Virus record (IMG/VR): IMGVR_UViG_3300033052_000111
Coordinates: 1 to 32,911 of that record
Source: a virus
DNA length: 32,911 nucleotides
Reading direction: 5' to 3' (one strand)
The notes below the pieces were generated by a model that was not told the origin of the DNA, ran no database searches, and saw only the letters and a list, made by a program, of their open reading frames with translations. The translations under genes were made by a program, and so were the position numbers. Shown piece by piece: positions 6,339 through 13,261 of this stretch (position 1 is the first letter of the stretch; every line of letters starts with the position of its first letter).

Positions 6339-7622
6339 ATGAGCTTTTTTGGTTTTTTCGGAGGCGAGACCCGCTCCAATTCTCTTGAGAGCCCGTCTGT
6401 TTCTCTAACTGACGCCAACGCCTTTCGCTTGGCTTTCAGTGAGAACTTCAGCGGCTTTACAGACGAAGAGGTCAACGAACACGCGGCACTAGGCGTCCCG
6501 GCCATTTGGGACGCTGTGAACTTCGTGTCGGGTGCAATCGCCTCACTGCCCCTTCACGTCTACCGCAATGCCGATGGCGGGCCGGTCAAAGCCGATGGCG
6601 ATCCGGTCTATCCGCTCCTTTCCACGACCGTGAACGACGACTTCCTGACCAGCTTCCAGTTCCGGAAGTGGCTTGTCAGCCGACTGATGCTGGAAGGCCG
6701 GGCGGTCGTGTGGATCGAGCGCAATCGCGCCAACCGACCCATGAACCTTTGGCCGCTTGAACTGTCCTCACTGACCATCAAGCGCGTTGACGGCCGCCTC
6801 GCCTACGAGCGCCGCCGGAAGAACGGCGCGCTGGACACCTTCGCCGCCGCTGAAGTCCTCGACTTCGTATGGATGCCGAAGGGCGACGGCATCAGCCACA
6901 TCAACCCGGTCCAGCAGCACCGAAACAGCATCGGACTGACCATCGCGGCCGAGCGCTACGCGGCTGGGAACTTCGCCAGCGGCGGCATCCCTCCGATTGT
7001 CGCCCGTATGCCGGCCGGCTCCCCGGCGGCCATGGATCGCGGCGCGTCCGAGATCAACGCCCGTCTACGCGCCCTAGCCAAGAGCAAGACGCCCGTCCTC
7101 CCCCTGCCGAACGAAGTGGACCTGAAGGCCATCGGCCTCAACCACGCCGAACAGCAGATGATCGAGGTCCGCAAGTTCCAGATCACGGAAGTTGCTCGCA
7201 TCTGGAATATCCCGCCGGCTTTCCTGAAAGACCTGACCGCCGGGACGTTCAACAACAGTGAACACCAAGACTTGGCCTTCGTGAAGCACACGCTTCGCCA
7301 ATGGCTCACGATGATCGAGCAGGAACTGAACGCCAAGCTCTTTGGCCGAAAGTCCACGAACTACGCTGAGTTCAACCTTGCGGGCCTGCTGCGCGGCGAC
7401 TTCAAGACGCAGATGGAGGGCCTGCGGACCGGCGTGTTCGGCGGCATCTACAAGCCGAACGAAGCCCGCGGCTATCTCAACCTGCCGGCGGCCGAAGGCG
7501 GCGACCAACTTCTAATTCAAGGCGCGACTATCCCGCTGATCGACGCCGGCAAGACGCCCGCGCCCTCCCCCACCATCACCCCAGAAGAAGACCCGGCCGA
7601 ACCGGGCGAGGACGATCAATGA
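6339..7622 (+). CDS. Portal protein, HK97 family
   Basis: The 427-residue product matches HK97-type portals (Phage_portal). PAIWDAVNFVSGAIASLPLHVYR (about 53-75) is the typical N-terminal helix. GNFASGGIPP marks the mid-region, EVARIWNIPPAFL the hinge region, and NYAEFNLAGLLRGD the C-terminal wing/crown boundary. Twelve copies form the DNA entry ring at one head vertex and bind the terminase and connector. The tail of the protein is acidic and Pro-rich. Its stop overlaps the protease start (ATGA), so the two are coupled. Confidence 0.95.
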   Translation: MSFFGFFGGETRSNSLESPSVSLTDANAFRLAFSENFSGFTDEEVNEHAALGVPAIWDAVNFVSGAIASLPLHVYRNADGGPVKADGDPVYPLLSTTVNDDFLTSFQFRKWLVSRLMLEGRAVVWIERNRANRPMNLWPLELSSLTIKRVDGRLAYERRRKNGALDTFAAAEVLDFVWMPKGDGISHINPVQQHRNSIGLTIAAERYAAGNFASGGIPPIVARMPAGSPAAMDRGASEINARLRALAKSKTPVLPLPNEVDLKAIGLNHAEQQMIEVRKFQITEVARIWNIPPAFLKDLTAGTFNNSEHQDLAFVKHTLRQWLTMIEQELNAKLFGRKSTNYAEFNLAGLLRGDFKTQMEGLRTGVFGGIYKPNEARGYLNLPAAEGGDQLLIQGATIPLIDAGKTPAPSPTITPEEDPAEPGEDDQ

Positions 7623-8272
7623 CCATCGAGTACCGCACCTTCCAGTTCACGCCGGCGCCGATAACCGAAACGCGCAGCGCCGATGCCACCGGCGACAAGC
7701 TGGCCGGCCACGCCATCGTTTTCGACCGTGACAGCCATGACCTTGGCGGCTTCATCGAGCGCGTGGCGCCGGGCGCCCTTGACCGCTCGCTGACGGCTGC
7801 GGCGGCAGGCGAACTCAACATTCACGCCCTTTGGAGCCACGACAGCGCCCAACCGCTGGGTTCGACCAGAGGCGGCAAGCTGGTGCTCGAACAGGACGCC
7901 ACCGGCCTTGGCTTCGTCCTCGATACGGCTCGCTTCACGCCGGCCCAATTGGACGCTGCACGTGACGGCGATCTTCAGATGAGCTTCGGCTTCCAAGTTC
8001 GCAAAGACTCGTGGGTCACGCGTGACGACGGCATGGCCGAACGGACGCTGATTGACCTCGACCTGTTGGAGATCAGCCCGGTTGTCTCGCCGGCCTACCC
8101 AGACACAACGGCGGCCGTCCGATCCCTAGAGGCGTGGAAGGCGGATGCCGCCCAAGACATCGAAGCCCAAGGCGAACACGACCAACAAGCAATCATGATC
8201 GCCAAAATTAAACGAAAACTTACCGCACGCGCCATAGATCAGCACATAAGACACCTCGACGCGAGCAAGTAG
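7619..8272 (+). CDS. HK97-family prohead maturation protease
   Basis: The 217-residue product is a serine protease of the HK97 prohead family (peptidase U35/S78). The catalytic triad can be placed as H74 in LWSHD, S122 in MSFGF and E151 in DLLEISPV. The segment ISPVVSPAYPDT is a family hallmark. It removes the capsid delta-domain and scaffold during head maturation. It starts in an ATGA overlap with the portal gene and has no motif of its own. The C-terminal 50 residues are hydrophilic and charged, as in self-cleaving members. Confidence 0.94.
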   Translation: MTIEYRTFQFTPAPITETRSADATGDKLAGHAIVFDRDSHDLGGFIERVAPGALDRSLTAAAAGELNIHALWSHDSAQPLGSTRGGKLVLEQDATGLGFVLDTARFTPAQLDAARDGDLQMSFGFQVRKDSWVTRDDGMAERTLIDLDLLEISPVVSPAYPDTTAAVRSLEAWKADAAQDIEAQGEHDQQAIMIAKIKRKLTARAIDQHIRHLDASK

Positions 8273-8282
8273 AGCACGAAGA

Positions 8283-8288
8283 TAAATA
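8283..8288 (+). promoter_or_regulatory. TAAATA motif before major capsid leader
   Basis: GATAAATAACTCC lies 34 bases before the capsid ATG. It partly overlaps the 5' arm of the long stem-loop at 8284-8317. It is one of four copies followed by a leader instead of an immediate start codon. Confidence 0.5.
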
Positions 8289-8317
8289 ACTCCGAGAAAT
8301 CAAACTCGGAGTTATTT
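8284..8317 (+). promoter_or_regulatory. Hairpin leader of the major capsid gene
   Basis: AAATAACTCCGAG (8284-8296) and its perfect complement (8305-8317) form a 13-bp stem with an 8-base loop AAATCAAA. The only SD candidate for the capsid gene, CGGAG (8307-8311), lies inside the 3' arm, 11 bases before the ATG at 8323. The structure could stabilise the mRNA, gate translation, or (GC stem followed by TTATTT) act as an attenuator for transcripts coming from the protease gene. Confidence 0.6.
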
Positions 8318-8322
8318 CACAA

Positions 8323-9540
8323 ATGTCGAACTATAAGGACTTGCTCACTCAGAGCATCCAAGCCGCCCATGAAGCCCGCGCCCTGATCGACCAGATCACG
8401 GACAAGACTGACGAAGCCCGCGCGCGCGAGCTTGATGAGGCTGCAAACAAGGCCTTTGCCCACTCGGACGCCCTGCAAAAGCGCGCCGAAATGCTGAAAA
8501 GCATCGAGGAGCGCGAGGCCGTGCTGAATGCGGCCGATCCGCGCCGCGAAACCGAAGACCGCTCGGCCACAGCCACCGGCGCCCTGACGAAGGAAGAACG
8601 CCACACTCGCGTGTTTGAGGCGGCCATGCGCGGCCAAGAACTGCCGGAGAGCGGTCGCGAATTCCGTGACCAGAACGTCGGCACCAACTCGGCTGGCGGC
8701 TACCTCGTCCCGGCTCAGTTCCAAGCGTCCCTGATCAAAGCAATGAAGGCCTATGGCCCGATGAACGATGACACCGTCATCGACCGCCTGACCACCAACA
8801 CCGGCGCCAAGCTGACTTGGCCGAAGATGGACGACACGGCCAACAAGGGCCGCATGATCGGCGAAGCGACCCAAGTTTGGTCGAATGCCGGCGTCACCTT
8901 GGGCACGATCGACCTCGACGCCTACAAGGGCACGTCTGACGCCATCCTCGTCTCGGCTGAACTGTTGAACGACGCGGAAATCAGCGTTGAAGCGATCCTG
9001 AACGAGGCAATCGCCGAACGACTGGGCCGTCTGGTCAACTATCAGCTGACCCTCGGCACCGGCGCCAGCGCTCCGAACGGTATCGTCACCTCAGTGGGCA
9101 CGCCGTCTCTGGTCACGGTCGCCAACGCCGCCATCGCCACCGACGACGTGCTGAGCCTGTCGCACGACGTTGACCCGGCCTATCGTGGCAATCCGGGCGT
9201 GGGCTTCATGTTCAACGACAAGACGCTTCTCGACCTGAAGAAGAAGAAGGACAACAACGGCAATTACATCTGGCAACCGGGCACGGTTGGCGGCGCCGCT
9301 GCGACCATCTTCGGCCACCGCTACTTCATCAACCAAGACATGGCCGACATCGCCACCGGCGCCGTCCCCATGCTGTTCGGTGATTTCAAGAAGTACCGCA
9401 GCCGCTTCGTGAAGAACGTCGTCATCAAGCGCCTCGACGAGCGTTACGCCGACACCGATCAGGTCGCCTTCCTCGCGTTCATCCGCTTCGACGGCGAGAC
9501 GATGGACACGCGCGCCATCAAGGGCCTGCGCGTCAAGTAA
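8323..9540 (+). CDS. Major capsid protein, HK97 fold
   Basis: The 405-residue product has a highly charged, helical N-terminal region (about 1-120) resembling the HK97 delta/scaffold domain. The capsid domain follows, with NSAGGYLVP (about 125-133) where mature HK97-type capsid proteins begin, then TGASAPNGI and a conserved C-terminal FIRFDGETMDTRAIKGLRVK. Cleavage near residue 115-120 by the upstream protease is expected from the family. The gene forms its own unit: TAAATA motif, hairpin leader with hidden SD, capsid, a coupled 44-residue ORF, and an intrinsic terminator. That layout suits very high expression. Confidence 0.95.
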   Translation: MSNYKDLLTQSIQAAHEARALIDQITDKTDEARARELDEAANKAFAHSDALQKRAEMLKSIEEREAVLNAADPRRETEDRSATATGALTKEERHTRVFEAAMRGQELPESGREFRDQNVGTNSAGGYLVPAQFQASLIKAMKAYGPMNDDTVIDRLTTNTGAKLTWPKMDDTANKGRMIGEATQVWSNAGVTLGTIDLDAYKGTSDAILVSAELLNDAEISVEAILNEAIAERLGRLVNYQLTLGTGASAPNGIVTSVGTPSLVTVANAAIATDDVLSLSHDVDPAYRGNPGVGFMFNDKTLLDLKKKKDNNGNYIWQPGTVGGAAATIFGHRYFINQDMADIATGAVPMLFGDFKKYRSRFVKNVVIKRLDERYADTDQVAFLAFIRFDGETMDTRAIKGLRVK

Positions 9541-9674
9541 TGGTCCGAGCCCTGCACAAGGCCACGGGCAAGGTTCTCAGCGGCGAGGATGCAGTTCGCG
9601 CCCTCGCCGCTGGCGCCGCGACACCGATCCGAGAGGCCCGCTCACTCGAATACGCCTCTCTTCGCCATCGCTGA
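9540..9674 (+). CDS. Small ORF coupled to capsid gene, 44 residues
   Basis: The start overlaps the capsid stop (TAATG), the same coupling used elsewhere in this late operon. The 44-residue product is basic, with no membrane segment: it begins MVRALHKATGKVLSGEDAV and ends in RHR. No family is recognised. It ends 8 bases before the intrinsic terminator, so it would be co-transcribed with capsid. A head-decoration or accessory role is possible but is not shown by the sequence. Confidence 0.55.
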   Translation: MVRALHKATGKVLSGEDAVRALAAGAATPIREARSLEYASLRHR

Positions 9675-9682
9675 TCTCCCCG

Positions 9683-9715
9683 AGCCCCGGACGGCCTTGC
9701 CGCTCCGGGGCTTTT
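9683..9715 (+). terminator. Strong intrinsic terminator after capsid
   Basis: AGCCCCGGA (9683-9691) pairs perfectly with TCCGGGGCT (9704-9712), with further CGGC/GCCG pairing inside, and is followed by TTTT on the plus strand. It closes the capsid transcript right at the 3' end of a convergent gene. The minus strand lacks a T-run after the stem, so it acts on plus-strand transcripts only. Confidence 0.88.
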
Positions 9716-10159
9716 CTATGCGCTTAATGCTCGCCAATACATCTCGTTGACCTGCCACGCGACGTAGGACAGCGCGCCAAATATAACGAGCCTGTATTGC
9801 AACCGGCTACGCTTGCCACCCTTGGCATCAACCTTGCTAAACGCCTTCTCTCCCTCCTCGCGGATCATCATTTTCTCGACAGGACCCAACCCCGTCTCAC
9901 TCAGGCTTTCATTCAAGATGATGTTTATCCAAATCGAATGACGAACAAACGAGAGACGCTCACACCCAAAATAGAAGCTAAGCCCCCAACTGAGGACGGC
10001 CACCCCCAAGCACACTTGAGACCACGAAAGCGCTAGACCCTTCGCTTGATTGAGCGCGTAGGCGATGGAAGCCCCTGCCGCCGCAAGCAAGAAATAGTCA
10101 AATTTGTCATCATGCGCGCGCATCGCCTTCTTAAGTTCGATACCTACTTGGCCTGCCAA
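9716..10159 (-). CDS. Multi-pass membrane protein moron
   Basis: The 147-residue product has about three membrane segments (about 21-37, 46-65 and 122-140), with a charged cytoplasmic loop between the second and third. The chosen start is TTG at 10159 because a very strong SD (AGGTAGGGGG) lies 7 bases upstream; the first ATG would lose 12 residues. It is reversed inside the head-gene cluster, between the capsid terminator and the connector gene, and reads less GC-rich than its neighbours. I recognise no family. Small membrane proteins in such positions often block superinfection, but this is inference. Confidence 0.65.
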   Translation of the reverse strand: MAGQVGIELKKAMRAHDDKFDYFLLAAAGASIAYALNQAKGLALSWSQVCLGVAVLSWGLSFYFGCERLSFVRHSIWINIILNESLSETGLGPVEKMMIREEGEKAFSKVDAKGGKRSRLQYRLVIFGALSYVAWQVNEMYWRALSA

Positions 10160-10184
10160 GACGATGCCCCCTACCTTTCCCGCC

Positions 10185-10190
10185 TAAATA
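10185..10190 (+). promoter_or_regulatory. TAAATA motif before head-tail connector
   Basis: CCTAAATATCGG precedes the ATG at 10195 with a 4-base gap and no SD. It restarts the plus-strand run after the capsid terminator and the reversed moron. Confidence 0.6.
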
Positions 10191-10194
10191 TCGG

Positions 10195-10779
10195 ATGGAC
10201 TTTCACCGCACTGCCCTCGTTATCCCTCCGACCGAACCCGCCATCAACCTCGACCGCGTGAAGCAACACCTTGGCGTCAGCTTCGACGCCGACGATGACC
10301 TGATCAGCATCTTTCTCGACGCAGCGACTGCGGCCGTCGAAGGCCCCACCGGCATCGGCATCGCCCTTCGCCCGGCGACCTATCGGCTGACGCTGGATTG
10401 CTGGCCAGCAGGCCCGATCCGCCTGCCGCTACGCCCCGCCACCGGCGTCACATCGATCACCTACAAAGACACCGCCGGCGCCATCCAGACACTGGACCCC
10501 GCCACGTACTCGATCGACCTCGACACGGGGACGGTCTGCCGCGCCATCAACGCTAGCTGGCCCTCACTCGCCAACCTTCCGGGCGCCGTCACGGTCACCT
10601 TCACGGCCGGCTTCGCCACCATCCCGGCAGACCTGAAGGCGGCCATTCTGCTGATCGTCGGCCACTACTACGCCAACCGCGAAGCCGTGGTCGGAACGAC
10701 CGGGTCCATCACACCGAAGGAACTTCCGTTCGGCGTCGAAGCCATCTTCAGCCGCTACCGGGTCACGACCTTCGGCTGA
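10195..10779 (+). CDS. Head-tail connector, gp6 / phiE125 gp8-like
   Basis: The 194-residue product has the gp6-like connector features: an N-terminal helix LDRVKQHLGVSFDADDDLISIFLDAATAAVE (in two halves, about 20-50), a beta-rich middle with a TYRLTLDCWPAGPIRLPLRP segment, and the C-terminal IPADLKAAILLIVGHYYANRE helix. Members form the ring under the portal. Position between capsid and head closure agrees with this. The start is set by the TAAATA motif. Confidence 0.88.
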   Translation: MDFHRTALVIPPTEPAINLDRVKQHLGVSFDADDDLISIFLDAATAAVEGPTGIGIALRPATYRLTLDCWPAGPIRLPLRPATGVTSITYKDTAGAIQTLDPATYSIDLDTGTVCRAINASWPSLANLPGAVTVTFTAGFATIPADLKAAILLIVGHYYANREAVVGTTGSITPKELPFGVEAIFSRYRVTTFG

Positions 10780-10790
10780 CGGCCCGCCGA

Positions 10791-10796
10791 TAAATA
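10791..10796 (+). promoter_or_regulatory. TAAATA motif before 55-residue ORF
   Basis: GATAAATACGAAGGCC precedes the ATG at 10805 with an 8-base gap. This is the only intermediate spacing in the set, and a weak SD (GAAGG) fits into the extra bases. Confidence 0.5.
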
Positions 10797-10804
10797 CGAA
10801 GGCC

Positions 10805-10972
10805 ATGACCCTCGTGACCTTCATTCGGGATTTCGACTACGTCCCTACAGACCACACCCACCTGACTTACGTGTACACGGCCGGCGACACCGTCCCCGTG
10901 CCCGATGAATGCGCGAAGCGCGCTGTCTCGCTTGGCTTCGCTGACTACGAAATCGACGAGGACGACGCCTGA
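10805..10972 (+). CDS. Small acidic protein, 55 residues
   Basis: The frame reads MTLVTFIRDFDYVPTD ... FADYEIDEDDA and ends in a TGATG overlap with the head closure gene. It has its own TAAATA motif and a weak SD, so it is very likely real despite its size. The sequence is acidic, with an aromatic N-terminal strand (FDYVP) and a VYTAGDTVPVPDE segment. Similar tiny proteins sit at this place between connector and closure genes in many HK97-like phages. Their function is unknown to me. Confidence 0.75.
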   Translation: MTLVTFIRDFDYVPTDHTHLTYVYTAGDTVPVPDECAKRAVSLGFADYEIDEDDA

Positions 10973-11319
10973 TGGCGCCCCGCCAGCCGGGCGCGGGCGA
11001 ACTGCGTGAGCGTGTGAAGATCGAGCGGCCGGGGGCTGATAACGGACGCGGCGGCGCGCCCCAGTCATGGCTTCCGGTCGTTGAAGGCATCCCGGCCAAG
11101 ATCACGCCGGCACAGGGCGGCGAACAGGTCCGCGCTGCTCGCCTGACCGGCGTCAACACCTTCGATGTGACCGTCAGGCAGTCGCCTGAACTGGCCGCCG
11201 TCACGGCCGACATGCGACTGACCAACGAGCGCACCGGCAAGGTCTACAACGTCGTCTGGGCGGCCAATCTCGACGAGCGTGGCAGGTTCCTGACCATCAC
11301 GGTGATGGCCGATGGCTAG
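10972..11319 (+). CDS. Head closure / head-tail joining protein
   Basis: The 115-residue product fits the Phage_H_T_join (SPP1 gp16 / HK97 gp7) family. It has an N-terminal GELRERVKIERPG motif, a central SWLPVVEGIPAKITPAQGGE region, and a C-terminal RTGKVYNVVWAANLDERGRFL beta segment. It seals the connector and receives the tail. It is coupled on both sides: TGATG with the previous gene and an 8-base overlap with the next. Confidence 0.88.
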   Translation: MAPRQPGAGELRERVKIERPGADNGRGGAPQSWLPVVEGIPAKITPAQGGEQVRAARLTGVNTFDVTVRQSPELAAVTADMRLTNERTGKVYNVVWAANLDERGRFLTITVMADG

Positions 11320-11707
11320 ACGCAGCGCTTTCGAGCGTCAGGCCGCGTTTGAGGCCGCGCTGGCAAAGCAGCCGGCCGCCATGCGCGAAGCCATCCGGCT
11401 CGCCAACAACCGCACCGCCCTCGCCCACGCCGCGCGCCTTCGTCGTAACGTCCCGAAGGGCTCGCCGAACCGTGGGCACATCGTCTCGTCGGTACGCGTC
11501 CGCGCGGGCTCGAACGATCTAGAGGTCATCGTCTCGGTCGGCTCGCCCGAGTTCCCGTATGCCGCAGCGCTAGAGTTCGGCCACAAGAACCGGGACGGCT
11601 CGCAAACCGCCGCCGTCAAATACTACTTCCCGCTAGTCAAACTGATGCGTCGCAAGCACCGCGCCGCCCTGATCCGGGCCGCTCGTAAGGTGTGGCGGGG
11701 TAAATAA
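11312..11707 (+). CDS. HK97 gp10-like tail/neck protein
   Basis: The 131-residue, strongly basic product has the hallmark EFPYAAALEFGHKNRDG segment (about 75-90) of the HK97 gp10-like family. The N-terminal half is helical, followed by a VSSVRVRAGSNDLEVIVSVG beta hairpin. Family members complete the head-tail interface or tail end. The gene overlaps the closure gene by 8 bases, and its TAA stop is part of the next TAAATA motif. Confidence 0.85.
   Translation: MARRSAFERQAAFEAALAKQPAAMREAIRLANNRTALAHAARLRRNVPKGSPNRGHIVSSVRVRAGSNDLEVIVSVGSPEFPYAAALEFGHKNRDGSQTAAVKYYFPLVKLMRRKHRAALIRAARKVWRGK
11701..11706 (+). promoter_or_regulatory. TAAATA motif before DUF3168 gene
   Basis: GGTAAATAAGGC precedes the ATG at 11711 with a 4-base gap. 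It overlaps the last two codons and the stop of the gp10-like gene. Confidence 0.55.
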
Positions 11708-11710
11708 GGC

Positions 11711-12121
11711 ATGTCCGCCGAACCATCCCTAGCCATTCAGTACGCCGTCGAGACCGCCCTGATCAATGCCGACGTGGCCGCCGGTCGCGTCTACCTACGA
11801 GTTCCAGCGCGAACACCCCTGCCCTACGTCGAGTTCGGCCAAGATCACGTCATCGGCGCCCACGATGAGGGTGGCGACATGTTCGAGGCCGACATTGAGG
11901 TCACGGCCTATGCCGCGACCATGGACGACCTGAAGGCGGTCGTCGGCGATATCTTCACCGCCCTGTTCCGCCCGATCCCGACCGAAGGCTTCAACGTCTT
12001 CGAGTTCCGATACGACGGCACGTACTACCGACCTGCGCTCGACAATACTTCATCTACAGGCACAGCTGAAGAAGGCACCATTTCCTTCAGCTATATGCTG
12101 GAACGCAAGCCAACTATCTGA
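11711..12121 (+). CDS. Tail completion protein, DUF3168 family
   Basis: The 136-residue product matches DUF3168 (gp17-like tail terminator). It has an LAIQYAVETAL N-terminal helix, the YVEFGQDHVIG strand, and FEADIEVTAYAATMDDLKAVV followed by FRYDGTYYRPALDN. Family members form the ring that ends the tail tube and joins it to the head. It lies directly before the tail tube gene, as usual. Confidence 0.88.
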   Translation: MSAEPSLAIQYAVETALINADVAAGRVYLRVPARTPLPYVEFGQDHVIGAHDEGGDMFEADIEVTAYAATMDDLKAVVGDIFTALFRPIPTEGFNVFEFRYDGTYYRPALDNTSSTGTAEEGTISFSYMLERKPTI

Positions 12122-12127
12122 CGCAGA

Positions 12128-12133
12128 TAAATA
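12128..12133 (+). promoter_or_regulatory. TAAATA motif before tail tube leader
   Basis: GATAAATACCTCC lies 32 bases before the tail tube ATG and is followed within two bases by the hairpin at 12135-12158. The flanking bases closely match the capsid copy (GATAAATA, then CTCCGA). Confidence 0.5.
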
Positions 12134-12134
12134 C

Positions 12135-12158
12135 CTCCGACCACTTTCAACGTCGGAG
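12135..12158 (+). promoter_or_regulatory. Hairpin leader of the tail tube gene
   Basis: CTCCGAC (12135-12141) pairs with GTCGGAG (12152-12158) around a 10-base loop. Flanking ATAAA and TTTAT could extend the stem across a 3-base bulge. The SD CGGAG is in the 3' arm, 7 bases before the ATG at 12166. The arm sequences CTCCGA and TCGGAG are nearly those of the capsid leader, although the loops differ. Confidence 0.6.
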
Positions 12159-12165
12159 TTTATAC

Positions 12166-12600
12166 ATGCCTGCAAACTATATTGATCCGATCCTTGGCGA
12201 AACGCTGATGATCAAGGTTCAAGACACCGCCAACGCTGCGATTTACGCTCACCCCGCAATCATCAACAAGTCGCGCGCCATCTCGTTCTCGACCAAGACC
12301 GTTGATGACGAGCTTGTTGACCTGAACGATCAGGCGGCCCCGGCTCAGACCATCCGCCGCGTCGCCAGCTTTGACACCAAGATCGACGGTTCGGGCTCGA
12401 TGCCGAAGACCTCGGCCGCCGAGTACACGGATTGGGCCACGAAGGGCACGATCCGCAACATCAAGGTCAGCTACGCCAACACCACGATCACCGGCGCCTT
12501 CGTCCTGACCTCGTTCAGCGTCACTGGCGAGCGACTGGAGTCGGTGCAAGCACAGATCACGCTGGAACAAGCCGGCGCCGTGACGGTGCTGAGCGTCTAA
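12166..12600 (+). CDS. Major tail tube protein
   Basis: The 144-residue, beta-rich product fits phage tail tube subunits in size, composition and position: after tail completion and directly before the tail chaperones and tape measure. Motifs seen are LGETLMIKVQDTANAAIY near the N-terminus, TIRRVASFDTKIDGSGSM in the middle, and a C-terminal GAFVLTSFSVTGERLESVQA beta pair. Together with capsid it should be the most abundant virion protein, and it shares the hairpin-leader design with capsid. Confidence 0.85.
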   Translation: MPANYIDPILGETLMIKVQDTANAAIYAHPAIINKSRAISFSTKTVDDELVDLNDQAAPAQTIRRVASFDTKIDGSGSMPKTSAAEYTDWATKGTIRNIKVSYANTTITGAFVLTSFSVTGERLESVQAQITLEQAGAVTVLSV

Positions 12601-12601
12601 T

Positions 12602-12958
12602 ATGGCTGCACCTCGATCGGCAAAGATCACGCGCTTTGTCCATGAAGACGACCACGAGCTTTGCCTTCGCATCGGCGAACTGATCGAGCTTTCGGAGGTC
12701 CGCGAAAGCGGGCCTCCGGCCATTCTGTCCCGCCTGCAAAACGGCGCTTGGTTCGTACAGGACATCACCGAGACGGTCCGCTTGGCCCTGATCGGCGGCG
12801 GTATGCACCCGACTGAGGCCAAGGCCTTGGTGAAGCGGGCCATCAAGGAAGCCTACCTTCACGATTATCTAGCAATCGCGCTGGAATGCCTGTTCGCGGC
12901 GCTGGTCGGCGTTCCCGAGGACACCCCTGAGATCGCGGACGACGAGCCGGGGGAGTAG
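12602..12958 (+). CDS. Tail assembly chaperone, GTA-gp10-like (G part)
   Basis: The 118-residue product resembles the Phage_TAC_11 / GTA-gp10 family: the LCLRIGELIELSEV strand-helix (about 19-32), a helical middle with DITETVRLALIGGG, and VKRAIKEAYLHDYLAIALECLFAALVG, ending in an acidic tail DDEPGE. It coats the tape measure during tail assembly. It starts one base after the tail tube stop. The zero frame ends in GGG-GAG-TAG, and the -1 frame continues with protein-like sequence, so a G-GT fusion is likely. Confidence 0.85.
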   Translation: MAAPRSAKITRFVHEDDHELCLRIGELIELSEVRESGPPAILSRLQNGAWFVQDITETVRLALIGGGMHPTEAKALVKRAIKEAYLHDYLAIALECLFAALVGVPEDTPEIADDEPGE

Positions 12959-13254
12959 CTGACCCCGCCGATGGAAGCAGGCCCGCCCAATGGTCGAGCT
13001 ACTTCCAGTTCGCCGGGGTCGCCGGATACACGCCCGCCGAAGTCAAGGCGATGAGCCTCTATGAGTTTCATTGCATCCGCTCGGGCTGGATGCTGACCAA
13101 AGAGTATCAAGAACCAGACAAGGCTGAAGCTCTCAGCGATGACGACTTTGACCGCCTGTTCGCGGCCCATGAAACCAACATGGAGCAAGCGACCCGCGAG
13201 CTATCAGTCTCTGAGGTGATCGCAGCCAACAAGGACAAGCTGCGATCTACCTAA
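12931..13254 (+). CDS. Tail chaperone T part, read by -1 frameshift
   Basis: This frame is open from 12931 (after a TGA at 12928-12930) to 13254. It contains no ATG, GTG, TTG or CTG start until 13051. The peptide before that ATG is clearly protein-like: RPAQWSSYFQFAGVAGYTP followed by AEVKAMSLYEF. The only way to translate it is by slipping -1 from the upstream chaperone inside 12931-12958, where GGGGGAG (12949-12955) offers a slippery run just before the zero-frame TAG. This matches the G/GT frameshift of long-tailed phages. Expected fusion: about 118 residues plus about 100. The exact slip point is inferred. Confidence 0.75.
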   Translation, partial: DRGRRAGGVADPADGSRPAQWSSYFQFAGVAGYTPAEVKAMSLYEFHCIRSGWMLTKEYQEPDKAEALSDDDFDRLFAAHETNMEQATRELSVSEVIAANKDKLRST

Positions 13255-13257
13255 ATA
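13252..13257 (+). promoter_or_regulatory. TAAATA motif before tape measure
   Basis: CCTAAATATTCG precedes the ATG at 13262 with a 4-base gap and no SD. Its TAA is also the stop codon of the T-part chaperone frame. Confidence 0.6.
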
Positions 13258-13261
13258 TTCG

